DNA from: Acidobacteriota bacterium
Lineage (GTDB): Bacteria > Acidobacteriota > Thermoanaerobaculia > Gp7-AA8
Assembly: GCA_019244185.1 (NCBI GenBank)
Contig: JAFATB010000015.1
Location: 1 to 64,000 of the forward strand
DNA length: 64,000 bases
Reading direction: 5' to 3'
Position 1 is the stretch's first letter, and every line of letters starts with the position of its first letter. The translations under genes and the position numbers were made by a program. Below, piece after piece: positions 35,843-44,266 of this stretch. A model generated the notes under the pieces. The model was not told the DNA's origin. It was given only the letters and a program-made list of their open reading frames with translations, and ran no database searches.

Positions 35843-37038
35843 CAGACCTGCACTGCTTTCACGATGACGATGGTGCGGTCGTCCTCGTCGTCGCGGCCCC
35901 ACTTCGCCACGCGCGCGAGCACTTCCTGCCCGATCTCCTGCGCGCTGCGCTGGCGGTTCGCCTTGACGAGCCGGAGAAAGCGCTCGGTGCCGAACTCGTT
36001 GTCGTGCTTGTCGTGCGCCTCGATGATGCCGTCCGAGTACATGCAGACGAGATCGCCCGCCTCGAGCTTGGCGAAGCCGCGCGTGTAGGTGGCGTCGGGC
36101 GTCGGACCGAGCACCGGGCCGCCGTTGCGCAGGAATTCTTCCTTGCCGTTCGCGCGGATGATGAACGGCGGATTGTGCCCGGCGTTGCAGTAGATGAGGA
36201 TGCCGCCCGTTTCGAGCTCGCCGTAGAAGAGTGACACGAACTTCGTCGTGAGACGGCCGCGATGGATGATGTGGTTCAGCTTCTCGAGCGTGCGCACGAT
36301 CTTGAAGTCGCGATCGGTGGCCATGCGCAGTCCCATGTAGACGTCGCGCACGACGAGCGCCGCGGGCAGGCCGTGGCCGGAGCCGTCGGCGATGGCCAGG
36401 CCGAGGATGTTGTCGGAGACGGGGATGAAATCGTAGAAGTCGCCGCTCACGATTTCGGCGGGCACGGTGCGGCCCCAGATGTCGTAGCCGGCGTACTGCG
36501 GAATGCGCTGCGGCAGGATCGACTGCTGGATGCGCTGCGCCTCGACGATGAGCGACTCGAAGCGCTGCGCGCGCATCTTCTGGTTGATCGCGTAGCGGAC
36601 GAGGTTCAGCGAGAAGAGGATGTCCTCGCGGCTCAGCTCGGGCGAGACGTTGAACGCGACGATGTAGTCCTCGTCGCCGACCGAGATCGCGCAGAAGCGC
36701 CGCGCGCCGAGCTTCTTTTCGAGCACCGGATCGACGCCGGGATCGGTGGGATCCATGACCATGATCCCGTTCTCGAGCACGAGCTCGATGGGCCGGTAGT
36801 CTTTCGGCACGTTGATCCCGAGCTCGCCGTCATGCGCCTGTCCGAAGCGCGCCATGAGCTCGTAGCAGTCGTCGCGCATCTCGTAGACGCGCCCGCCGGT
36901 GATGCCGAGCTGGTCGCGGAAGTTGGACGCGATCGTCTCGGCGATCTGCGCCACCGCGGCGGTCGTGGTGTCGGAACCTGAGGTATCGATCGCTTCGAGC
37001 GTGCGCTCGACCTGGGTGAGGAGGCGTTTGTAATCCAT
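35842..37038 (-). CDS. SpoIIE/RsbU-type PP2C phosphatase with N-terminal sensor domain
   Basis: A 398-residue protein: a GAF-like sensor region (about 20-165), a linker helix with the typical EAQRIQQSILPQ, and a SpoIIE PP2C domain with Asp-containing motifs SGDFYDFIPV, LAIADGSGHGLPAALV, YCNAGHNPP and LVCMYSDGIIEAHD. Such proteins dephosphorylate anti-anti-sigma factors to release sigma factors under stress. No STAS or RsbW-type partner lies nearby. It starts 6 bases after the small KYRS-motif protein gene and is coupled to the aminotransferase gene by TGATG. Confidence 0.9.
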   Translation of the reverse strand: MDYKRLLTQVERTLEAIDTSGSDTTTAAVAQIAETIASNFRDQLGITGGRVYEMRDDCYELMARFGQAHDGELGINVPKDYRPIELVLENGIMVMDPTDPGVDPVLEKKLGARRFCAISVGDEDYIVAFNVSPELSREDILFSLNLVRYAINQKMRAQRFESLIVEAQRIQQSILPQRIPQYAGYDIWGRTVPAEIVSGDFYDFIPVSDNILGLAIADGSGHGLPAALVVRDVYMGLRMATDRDFKIVRTLEKLNHIIHRGRLTTKFVSLFYGELETGGILIYCNAGHNPPFIIRANGKEEFLRNGGPVLGPTPDATYTRGFAKLEAGDLVCMYSDGIIEAHDKHDNEFGTERFLRLVKANRQRSAQEIGQEVLARVAKWGRDDEDDRTIVIVKAVQV

Positions 37039-37044
37039 GGATAT

Positions 37045-37305
37045 CTATGAATGCCGCGTGCGTTCGTTGCGCGCGCGAATGCGGTCGACCCGCTCCTGCT
37101 CCCAGCGGTCGCGGTCCGCGTTCGCTTCTTCGATCGAGCGGTATTTGCGGACGCCGCGGGGGATGCAGGTGCCGACGCCGTTGACGAGCGCTCCCGAGAG
37201 CTGCCACAGGAAGCGAATTTTGTCTGGGATCGCCGGATCGCCCGCGTCGAGCATGATCGCGGGATCGGGCATCTCCTCGACGGACCTGTATTTATAAACC
37301 GGCAT
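37045..37305 (-). CDS. Small KYRS-motif protein paired with a nucleotidyltransferase, possible antitoxin
   Basis: An 86-residue protein carrying the same short motif at both ends: YKYRSVEEMPD at about 4-14 and RKYRSIEEANADRDRW at about 53-68, with a helix between (IRFLWQLSGALVNGV) and a charged C-terminal tail. I recall small proteins with this pattern next to nucleotidyltransferases in other bacteria, but I know of no assigned function. It overlaps the 3' end of the nucleotidyltransferase gene by 14 bases, so the two are translationally coupled. An antitoxin or partner role is inferred from that arrangement only. Confidence 0.6.
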   Translation of the reverse strand: MPVYKYRSVEEMPDPAIMLDAGDPAIPDKIRFLWQLSGALVNGVGTCIPRGVRKYRSIEEANADRDRWEQERVDRIRARNERTRHS

Positions 37306-37771
37306 CGCCTTCCAGCCAAGGATACTTCGCGCGCAGGCGGAGCGCGTCGGCTTTGTCGTGAAGCCTGACGGAGTTGCTCTTCAGTTCATACAGTTTCGCG
37401 GCGGTTGCCACGCGAATCGCGATGCCTTCGTATTCGATGAGTTCCGACGAGAGGCTGTCGTACGTGATGTCATCGAGGCGGGTGAGGAAGTCGACGTTGA
37501 ACGTCTCGCCGGGCGGCCCGTACGCGATGAGCGGATAGTCGCCGATGAGATCGTCCGCACAAATCTCGTCGACGTGCGGATCATCCCAGACGCAGCGAAG
37601 AGCGCGCTTCAGACGCTCGATGTTCGTGCGTTCAGGCCGGATGAAAAAGTCTGCGTCCGTGCTCGCGCGGACGACACCCTGGAAGCAAAGCGCCACCGCA
37701 CCGAACGTGATGTAGTCGACACCTTCACGATTCATCGCATCGATGAACGCGAAGACCTTGTCGAAATCCAT
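37292..37771 (-). CDS. Nucleotidyltransferase-fold protein (AbiEii/DUF6036-like)
   Basis: A 159-residue protein of the polymerase-beta superfamily. The helix-turn segment is degenerate (TFGAVALCFQG where relatives have GG), followed by VVRASTDADFFIRP with the metal pair D39 and D41 and a third acidic residue in FNVDFLTRL (D94). The C-terminal helix KLYELKSNSVRLHDKADALR matches the Lys-Arg-Asp pattern after the catalytic core of this family. Relatives act as toxins that modify tRNA, or have unknown roles. The ATG shares a base with the TAA of the phosphodiesterase gene (TAATG). Confidence 0.7.
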   Translation of the reverse strand: MDFDKVFAFIDAMNREGVDYITFGAVALCFQGVVRASTDADFFIRPERTNIERLKRALRCVWDDPHVDEICADDLIGDYPLIAYGPPGETFNVDFLTRLDDITYDSLSSELIEYEGIAIRVATAAKLYELKSNSVRLHDKADALRLRAKYPWLEGDAGL

Positions 37772-39900
37772 TACTTCAACTCCACCCCATCCAACTCATA
37801 CGGCGCCTTCACTCCCAGCTGCCCCAGCACGGTTGGGTAGATATCGCCGATATAGGGCGCGCGGTTGGTGGCGAGCTTGCGGTTGGTGAAGAAGATGCCT
37901 TTCACGATCTCGGGGTCGACGGAGCAGTGGTCGCCGCTCCACACCGCTTTGTTCGGCTCGAAGACTTCCTTCGGGACGCCGCCGAGCGAGGTTTGCCAGG
38001 AGACGCGGTAGCCATTGTTGTTCATGACGAAGAGGTCGGGGATCATGTTCGGGTCGAACTTCTTGTACGCCTCTTCGCGTGCGAGGACGCGGCGGACCGG
38101 GTGCTGGCCGGTGGCGGGATCCACCATGGCCACGAGCTTCGTTTTCAATTCCTGTTTGAGCGCGTCGTATTCGGGGCCGGGATTCACGATGCCGTGCGCC
38201 TCGCGGCCTTTGAGGTTGATGTAGACCTCGCCGAGTCCCATCGCGTACGCGCGCGTCTTCGACCAGTCGACGTTCTCCCAGAACTGTCCGGAGTCGAAGA
38301 GCATTTCGACGTTGCGCTCCTTCACCTGCACGCCGCTCTTGAGCGTCATGTAGCCGTTGAGCACGAGCCAGGTGTTGTAGTGGACGTGCGTGCGGAACGA
38401 CGCGAAGCCGTGGTCGGAGACGACGTAAAGCGTCGCGTGTTGTTTCTCCGCGGCGGCCATCGCATCGCCGACGATGCTGTCCATCAGCTGATACGCGCGC
38501 AGAAGCGCGTCGCCCCACTTCGCGGCGAGCTTCGGATCGTAGGCGGGGTGCGTCGGATCGACGACGCGCCAGAACACGTGGCCGACGCGATCGGGGAATT
38601 CGAAGCACTGCACCACGAGATCGTCGCCGCGGCCGAGGAACGAGCCGAACATCTTCCGCGACTGATTCACCGTCCACGTCATGTCGTCCCAGAAGATCTG
38701 CTCGGTGGCGAAGCCCTCGGAGATCGCCCACGTGTCGATCTGCCAGCCGAGCGTCTTGTAGAGGCCGAGGTCTTTCGCGACCTGCGGCGCCCAATTCACG
38801 GGCGTCGAGACGCGGAAGCCCGGCGGCAGGTTGCGCGGATCGAAGTTGATCGGCGAGAGATACAGCTTGATCTCCGGCTGCGAGGAGATGAGGTGAAAAC
38901 GACTGATTCCGTGGATCTTGATCAGCGGATTGAAGGGGAAAACGAAGTCCACCCAGCCGGTCCACTGCCCCGGTTTGAGGGTGAACTTCTGGCCGCTCAC
39001 GGCGATGTCGATCGAGTTGCGATCGTTCGCGACGGTGACGGTCATCGGGATGGAGATGAACGGCGGATCGTTGAACAGTTTGTTCGGCGGTCCCTGAATC
39101 TGCGTTTGGATGACGCCTTTGTTGTCCTCGAGCTGGACGACCTCGATGGAGAATTCATTCGATCCGCTGCCGCCGGCCGGTTTGAAGTCGAGCTCGGACG
39201 TGAAGTAGAACGGCTTGCCGACGCGGCCGGAGACGTCGGGCACGCCGAGGCCGGAGAGCATGTGCCCTTCGTCGAAGTCGGTCGCGGGGAACGTGACGGG
39301 CACGTGGACGATGGTCGCCTTCTTCCCCGCTTTCGACGCCGCGTCCCAGAACGGGATGCCCTGCCTGCGGTTGATGACGCCGGGACGCGTCACCGGGATG
39401 TACTTCTTCACGGCGACGAACATCCCTGCCGCGAGCACGACGCCGATGACGATGGCGATCGACGCGCCGGCGCGCCGGCGCAGCGCAAACAGAATCGCGG
39501 CGATGATGACGAAGAGCAGCGCGACGCCGCCCGCAAATGCGATCGGATTGCGCTCGCCGAGGAGAAACGGTTCTTTCGTCTCGTCGAAGGCGGCGAAGAC
39601 GGGCAGGTACGTTTTCGGATCGCGGCGGAGGAAGTCGAAGATGCCGGTGCGGCCGGGATCGATGCCGGTGCTGAACGTCGACCACGACACCGGCGTCTGC
39701 GCGGGCGTCGTCGGCAGGAGCGGACGGAACGTTCCTTCCGCGCGCAGGCGCGCGAGATTCGGCAGTTTCCCCTCGTTCATCCAGCGTTCGGTGTAGCCGG
39801 CATCGACGCCGTCGAAGCCGAGCACGATCACTTTCTGCTGCGCGTACGTGGCCGCGGCGCCGAGGAGCGCGGCGAGGAGGATCAGTCGTCGGAAAAGCAT
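37771..39900 (-). CDS. Alkaline-phosphatase-superfamily phosphodiesterase with two inserted membrane helices
   Basis: A 709-residue protein: signal peptide (about 1-20), then the type I phosphodiesterase/nucleotide pyrophosphatase fold. Metal-site residues appear in VIVLGFDGVDAGYTERW and VVSDHGFASFRTHVHYN, and the nucleophile Thr region in TTPAQTPVSWSTFSTG. Unusually, two hydrophobic helices (about 121-140 and 146-165) sit inside the catalytic domain. A beta-rich insertion covers about 220-350. The substrate is unknown; periplasmic cleavage of phosphodiesters or phosphonates is likely. It is the first gene of the operon; its TAA overlaps the start of the nucleotidyltransferase gene. Confidence 0.85.
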   Translation of the reverse strand: MLFRRLILLAALLGAAATYAQQKVIVLGFDGVDAGYTERWMNEGKLPNLARLRAEGTFRPLLPTTPAQTPVSWSTFSTGIDPGRTGIFDFLRRDPKTYLPVFAAFDETKEPFLLGERNPIAFAGGVALLFVIIAAILFALRRRAGASIAIVIGVVLAAGMFVAVKKYIPVTRPGVINRRQGIPFWDAASKAGKKATIVHVPVTFPATDFDEGHMLSGLGVPDVSGRVGKPFYFTSELDFKPAGGSGSNEFSIEVVQLEDNKGVIQTQIQGPPNKLFNDPPFISIPMTVTVANDRNSIDIAVSGQKFTLKPGQWTGWVDFVFPFNPLIKIHGISRFHLISSQPEIKLYLSPINFDPRNLPPGFRVSTPVNWAPQVAKDLGLYKTLGWQIDTWAISEGFATEQIFWDDMTWTVNQSRKMFGSFLGRGDDLVVQCFEFPDRVGHVFWRVVDPTHPAYDPKLAAKWGDALLRAYQLMDSIVGDAMAAAEKQHATLYVVSDHGFASFRTHVHYNTWLVLNGYMTLKSGVQVKERNVEMLFDSGQFWENVDWSKTRAYAMGLGEVYINLKGREAHGIVNPGPEYDALKQELKTKLVAMVDPATGQHPVRRVLAREEAYKKFDPNMIPDLFVMNNNGYRVSWQTSLGGVPKEVFEPNKAVWSGDHCSVDPEIVKGIFFTNRKLATNRAPYIGDIYPTVLGQLGVKAPYELDGVELK

Positions 39901-39964
39901 CGCGCGTCATCATAGCGGGTTGAGGTACGCTCCTTGTAACGCGCACATCGGAGGAGTTAACACG

Positions 39965-41515
39965 ATGAAAACTCGCCAGTTCCTCGCGGCCGCGATCGCC
40001 GCGACTCTCATGCTGGCCTGCGGCGGCAGCGGAGAAAAGAAATCAGGCGGCGCCGCGGACACCAACCGTCTCGTCACGATGCTGATGAGCAGCCCGACGA
40101 ATCTCGATTCTCGCGTCGGCAACGACAACGCCTCGGGGCGCATCGCCGATCTCGCCTACAGCGGCTTGATCAAAGTGACGCCGGAGCTCGACTACGCGCC
40201 CGACATCGCGCAGAGCTGGGAAACGCCCGACGACAAGACGATCGTCTTCCACCTCAATCCGAACGCGAAGTTTCAGGACGGCCGCCCCGTCACCGCGGAA
40301 GATGTGAAGTGGACGTACGACTCGCTGCGCGATCCGAACTTCACGTCGTCGAAGAAATCGGGCTACGCCGTCGTGCAGTCGATCGAGGCGGCGAATCCGC
40401 AGACCGTCATCTTCCATCTCTCCGAACCGAACGGCGGCATCTTCGACAACCTCACGCTCGGCATCCTGCCGAAAGGCTTCGACGCGAACACCGCGAAGAC
40501 GAAGCCGGTCACCGCGGGGCCGTACAAGATCGTCGACTTCCGCACGGACGAAGTCGTGGAGCTCGAGGCGTTCGACGGCTGGCACGGCGGCGCGCCGAAG
40601 ATCAAGCACATCACCGTGCGCATCATCCCTGACGACACGACGCGTGTCCTCGAGCTGCGGCGCGGCACGATCGACCTCGAGACGAATGCGATTCCGTTCG
40701 AGAACGTCGCCGAGTTCGAGAAAGACGGCAAGCATCAGGTCATCAAGAAGCCCGGCTCGGTGTGGCAGTACCTCGCCTTCAATCTGAAGGATCCGATCCT
40801 CTCGAAGGTCGAAGTGCGCCGCGCGATCGCGCACGCGATCGACCGCGACCGCATCGTGCGTGACCTTCTGCGCGGCCACGGCGTGCCGACCGACTCGATG
40901 TTCGCGCAGGGACACTGGGCGCGCGCGGAGAACCTGCCGACGTATCCGTACGATCCGGCCAAGGCGAAGCAGCTCCTCGATCAGGCGGGCTACAAGGATC
41001 CCGACGGCGAAGGTCCGCAGATGCGCTTCTCGGTCACGTTCAAGACGTCGACGAACGCGGAATCGAACCAGCGCGCGGAGATGATCCAGCAGATGCTGCG
41101 GCAGGTCGGCATCGACATGAAGATCCAGTCGAGCGAGACCGGCGCGTTCCTCGAGGACATCGGCAAGGGCAACTTCCAGATGTACTCGTTCACGCGAAAC
41201 GGCATCCAGGATCCCGACTTTTACTCGATCATCTTCTACTCGAAGAACTTCCCGCCCGAGGGGCAGAACCGCGGGTATTACAGCAACCCGCGCGTCGATC
41301 AGCTGATCGTCGAAGGACGGTCCACATTCGACCGCGCGAAGCGCAAACAGATCTATGGCGAGATCCAGCGCATCGTGCAGGAAGACCTGCCGTACGTCTC
41401 GCTGTACCACCAGGTCAACGTCGCGGTGATGGACAAGGACGTGCAGGGTTACGTGATGTATCCGGCGGGCTTCCTGTTGTCGCTGCCGCAGATGAGCCGC
41501 AAGCCGCAGCAGTGA
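39965..41515 (+). CDS. Peptide/oligopeptide ABC-transporter substrate-binding lipoprotein (family 5)
   Basis: A 516-residue DppA/OppA-type binding protein. The signal peptide ends in a lipobox, LMLAC, with the lipidated Cys at residue 19. The mature part carries the family segments ADLAYSGLIKVTPELDYAPD, TIVFHLNPNAKFQDGRPVTAEDV and VRRAIAHAIDRDRIV. It would hand peptides (or nickel or another ligand) to an inner-membrane permease; no permease or ATPase genes adjoin. The ATG at 39965 has GGAGGAG 8 bases upstream. It fits the peptidase-rich content of the window. Confidence 0.9.
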   Translation: MKTRQFLAAAIAATLMLACGGSGEKKSGGAADTNRLVTMLMSSPTNLDSRVGNDNASGRIADLAYSGLIKVTPELDYAPDIAQSWETPDDKTIVFHLNPNAKFQDGRPVTAEDVKWTYDSLRDPNFTSSKKSGYAVVQSIEAANPQTVIFHLSEPNGGIFDNLTLGILPKGFDANTAKTKPVTAGPYKIVDFRTDEVVELEAFDGWHGGAPKIKHITVRIIPDDTTRVLELRRGTIDLETNAIPFENVAEFEKDGKHQVIKKPGSVWQYLAFNLKDPILSKVEVRRAIAHAIDRDRIVRDLLRGHGVPTDSMFAQGHWARAENLPTYPYDPAKAKQLLDQAGYKDPDGEGPQMRFSVTFKTSTNAESNQRAEMIQQMLRQVGIDMKIQSSETGAFLEDIGKGNFQMYSFTRNGIQDPDFYSIIFYSKNFPPEGQNRGYYSNPRVDQLIVEGRSTFDRAKRKQIYGEIQRIVQEDLPYVSLYHQVNVAVMDKDVQGYVMYPAGFLLSLPQMSRKPQQ

Positions 41516-41523
41516 GGCGGGAG

Positions 41524-41558
41524 TGCACCTCGACGCGCGGGCCGCGCGTCGAGGTGCA
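41524..41558. terminator. Bidirectional terminator-like hairpin between convergent genes
   Basis: TGCACCTCGACGCGCG (41524-41539), loop GGC, CGCGCGTCGAGGTGCA (41543-41558): a perfect 16-bp stem in the 55-base gap between the ends of the peptide-binding lipoprotein and glutamine synthetase genes. There is no T-run, so it may act as a barrier with Rho or simply as an RNA 3'-end stabiliser. Confidence 0.8.
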
Positions 41559-41570
41559 GCAGAGATTCGA

Positions 41571-42587
41571 TCAGTACGGGCCGCAGACGGTGTCGATCAG
41601 CATCGCGCAGACTTCATACGGGTCCATGTTCGCGGCGGGACGGCGGTCTTCGAAGTAGCCGTAGCCGAGGTTCGAGGTGGCCATCGGAATGCGCACGGAA
41701 GCGCCGCGGTCGCTGATGCCGTAGCGGAACTGATGGATCGGCGCGGTCTCGTGCATGCCGGTGAGACGCTCCTCGTTGTACGCGCCGTAGACCTTGATGT
41801 GGTCGTCGTGGCGCTTCTCGAGTTTGCGCATCGCCTCTTCGATGATCTTCATGCCGCCGGGCTGGCGCATCGCCTTCGTGGAGAAGTTCGTGTGCGCGCC
41901 GGCGCCGTTCCAGTCGCCCTTGACCGGCTTCGGATACAGCGTCGCGCTGATGCCAAAGTCCTCGCCGATGCGGTACAGCAACCAGCGCGCGAGCCACAGC
42001 TCGTCCGCGACGTCCAGCGGTCCGAGCGCGCCGATCTGGAACTCCCACTGCGCCGGCATCACTTCCGCGTTCGTGCCGACGATGTGGATGCCGGCCCGGA
42101 TGCAGGCGTCGGCGTGCGCCTCGACGATGTCGCGTCCGAAGACTTCATCGCTGCCGACGCCGCAGTAGTAGCCGCCCTGCGGCGCCGGGAACCCGTGATC
42201 GGGCCAGCCCATCGGACGGTTCCCTTCGAAGAGCGTGTACTCCTGCTCGATGCCGAACCACGCGTCTTCGTCCGCATACTTTTCCGAGATCTGCCGCAGG
42301 TTCGCGCGCGTGTTGCTCCAGTGCACGGAGCCGTCGGGATTGAGCACCTCGCACAGGACGAGGATGTCGTTCTCGCGATGGAGCGGATCGGCGACGTGTT
42401 TGACGGGACGCAGCAGCAGGTCGCTGAAGTGACCGGTGGCCTGCGAGGTGCTCGAGCCGTCGTATCCCCACTCGGGGATGTCGTCGAGGCGCTTGACCGG
42501 CGCGTCGAGGATTTTGGTCTTCGAGCGAAGCTTCGCCGTCGGCTTCTGTCCGTCGATCCAGATGTACTCAGCGGTGATTTTGGACAC
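41571..42587 (-). CDS. Glutamine synthetase type II (eukaryotic-like GSII)
   Basis: A 338-residue glutamine synthetase of the short GSII class, far shorter than GlnA of GSI. It starts KITAEYIWIDGQKPTAKLRS, with PEWGYDGSSTSQATG, the metal/glutamate segments FGIEQEYTLF and MPAQWEFQIG, and the ammonia/ATP segment NGAGAHTNFST. It lacks the adenylylation loop of GSI, so control by GlnE is not expected. The start is GTG 42587, with TAGGAGGT 6 bases upstream; a frame extending to 42989 is a shadow of the next gene. It makes glutamine from glutamate, ammonia and ATP. Confidence 0.93.
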   Translation of the reverse strand: MSKITAEYIWIDGQKPTAKLRSKTKILDAPVKRLDDIPEWGYDGSSTSQATGHFSDLLLRPVKHVADPLHRENDILVLCEVLNPDGSVHWSNTRANLRQISEKYADEDAWFGIEQEYTLFEGNRPMGWPDHGFPAPQGGYYCGVGSDEVFGRDIVEAHADACIRAGIHIVGTNAEVMPAQWEFQIGALGPLDVADELWLARWLLYRIGEDFGISATLYPKPVKGDWNGAGAHTNFSTKAMRQPGGMKIIEEAMRKLEKRHDDHIKVYGAYNEERLTGMHETAPIHQFRYGISDRGASVRIPMATSNLGYGYFEDRRPAANMDPYEVCAMLIDTVCGPY

Positions 42588-42684
42588 GCAAATACCTCCT
42601 ACGGTTGATGGGAATCGACCAGGGGAAATGGGGAATACTGCGGATGTTCGAAGATAGCAGAAAGCGGGCCGTGAAGGCGGGCGG

Positions 42685-43836
42685 CTAGAGCTTTTCCGAG
42701 AGCTCGCCGCCCGCGGCGGGTGCGAGCGTCTCGTCCCACACCACGACCTGATTCTTGCCCAGCGACTTCGCGCGGTACATGGCGATGTCGGCGCGGCGCA
42801 GCAACTCGCTCTTCTCGAGCTCGATCGACGTCGACGGCTGTGCGCCGGGCACGTAGCGCGCGACGCCGATCGACACCGTGAGCACGCCGCGCAGATGCAG
42901 CGCCGGCATGCTGAAGCCCCACTCGCGGTCGAGGAACGAGGTCGACTCGACGGTGCGCCGCACTTCCTCGCAGATGCGCAGCCCTTCATCGAGCGTCATG
43001 TCGGGCAGGATCATCACGAACTCGTCGCCGCCGTAGCGCGCGACGGTCGCGTCGCCGCGCTGCACGATGCGTTTGAGGAGGAACCCGACTTCGCGCAGCA
43101 CCTGGCTGCCGGCGAGATGGCCGTGGCAGTCGTTCACCCACTTGAAGCGATCGAGATCGAGAAACAGCAGCACCGCCTCGCGGCCGCTCTTGCGCGCTTC
43201 CGCGAGCGTCTCGGTCATCCGCACGTGGAACCAGCGGTCGTTGTAGAGGCCGGTCAGGTCGTCTTTCTTCGCCAGCTCGTGCGCGCGTTTCGCGTCGAGC
43301 GCGTTCTGCAGCGTGAAGGAGGTGTAGCCGGCGAAGATCTCGAGGAGCGTCATGTCGCGGCGCGTGAAGCTCTTTCCTTCCAGCCGGTTGATCAGCTCGA
43401 GGACGCCGCAGACGTGCTTGCCGATGTAAACCGGCACGGCCACGACGGAGTGCGTCTTGTGGCCGATCTGCTCGTCGATGTTGCCGTAGAAGTATTCATC
43501 CTTCTCGACGTCCGCCGAGAGATACGGAGTGCCGGATTGATAGACGCGGCCGACGATGCCGTGCTCGGCGGAGAGGCGCTGGCCGACGAGGTTCCGCGCG
43601 GAGTCGCCGAACGTGGCGATGAAGACGAGCTCGTTCTCTTTGCGCGAGGCGACTTTGCGGAACGGGTCGTCGAGCAGGATCGAGCCGGACTCGGACGGCA
43701 CGAACTCGTTCGCCTTCTGCAGGATCTGGCGGAGCACGAGGTCGAGGTCGACCTCGTTCCGCAGCGAGAGCCCCGCCTTATGCCGCTCGAGAAAGCGTTC
43801 CAACTGGGGAATCTCGAGGGAATGGAACTGGATCAT
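42685..43836 (-). CDS. GAF-GGDEF diguanylate cyclase
   Basis: A 383-residue cytoplasmic protein: an N-terminal GAF domain (about 25-180, SGSILLDDPFRKVASRKENE) and a GGDEF domain (about 190-370) with an intact catalytic motif, VARYGGDEFVMILPD, and LLFLDLDRFKWVNDCHGH. It should make cyclic di-GMP in response to a ligand or redox state sensed by GAF. The inhibitory RxxD site normally found before GGDEF is not in its usual register (QRGDATVARYGG), so product inhibition may be absent. Its start codon lies in a hairpin and overlaps a tiny upstream frame (see separate entries). Confidence 0.92.
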   Translation of the reverse strand: MIQFHSLEIPQLERFLERHKAGLSLRNEVDLDLVLRQILQKANEFVPSESGSILLDDPFRKVASRKENELVFIATFGDSARNLVGQRLSAEHGIVGRVYQSGTPYLSADVEKDEYFYGNIDEQIGHKTHSVVAVPVYIGKHVCGVLELINRLEGKSFTRRDMTLLEIFAGYTSFTLQNALDAKRAHELAKKDDLTGLYNDRWFHVRMTETLAEARKSGREAVLLFLDLDRFKWVNDCHGHLAGSQVLREVGFLLKRIVQRGDATVARYGGDEFVMILPDMTLDEGLRICEEVRRTVESTSFLDREWGFSMPALHLRGVLTVSIGVARYVPGAQPSTSIELEKSELLRRADIAMYRAKSLGKNQVVVWDETLAPAAGGELSEKL

Positions 43837-43853
43837 GGCCCGAAGAGGGCCAT
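43833..43853 (-). promoter_or_regulatory. Hairpin and 6-codon mini-ORF linking the peptidase-like gene to the diguanylate cyclase gene
   Basis: On the minus strand ATGGCCC (43853-43847), loop TCTTC, GGGCCAT (43841-43835) form a 7-bp stem; the cyclase ATG (43836-43834) lies in the 3' arm. The same bases encode MALFGP and a stop: its ATG overlaps the TAA of the upstream gene (TAATG), and its TGA overlaps the cyclase ATG (ATGA). This could pass reinitiating ribosomes from one gene to the next and open the hairpin. Confidence 0.5.
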
Positions 43854-44227
43854 TATAAGGACTCTTCCTCCGCCGCCCACGCCTCGACTTCGAACGAGAT
43901 CAGCCGGTACGCCCGGTTGACGTCGCGCACGCGCCACCAGTGGCGCACGAACTCGGCCGCGTAACGCGCGAGAAATCCGAGGAGTCCGTGGCGGTTCACC
44001 TGCCGCACGTGGACGAGCTCGTGACGCAGCAGTTTCTCCAGTTTCGCGCCGGTCATCGCGCCGCGGAGAAAGATGCGGCGGCCGAGTGTGATGGCGATGA
44101 CGTCGCCGGCGAGAAACGGCCGCAGCCACCACGGGTAGCCTAAGCGGATCTTCGCGCGCGTCTCCGCGATGGCGGACGTCAGGCGCTCCGGAAAGATGTG
44201 GTGCTCGCCTCCTGTCATGTCAGGCAT
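43853..44227 (-). CDS. Small HExxH zinc-metallopeptidase-like protein
   Basis: A 124-residue protein with a zinc-binding HELVHVRQ (H69, E70, H73) and a likely third ligand Glu in ISFEVEAWAAEE near the C-terminus. This is the pattern of small DUF4157-like or M56-like zinc proteins whose substrates are unknown. A hydrophobic stretch (YPWWLRPFLAGDVIAITLG) precedes the motif. It has no signal peptide. It lies directly upstream of the diguanylate cyclase gene and is linked to it by a 6-codon mini-ORF, so the two are probably expressed together. Confidence 0.7.
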   Translation of the reverse strand: MPDMTGGEHHIFPERLTSAIAETRAKIRLGYPWWLRPFLAGDVIAITLGRRIFLRGAMTGAKLEKLLRHELVHVRQVNRHGLLGFLARYAAEFVRHWWRVRDVNRAYRLISFEVEAWAAEEESL

Positions 44228-44266
44228 GCCGCGCCGATTTTAATCCTTCTTTCCGGAGCGCAGGAG

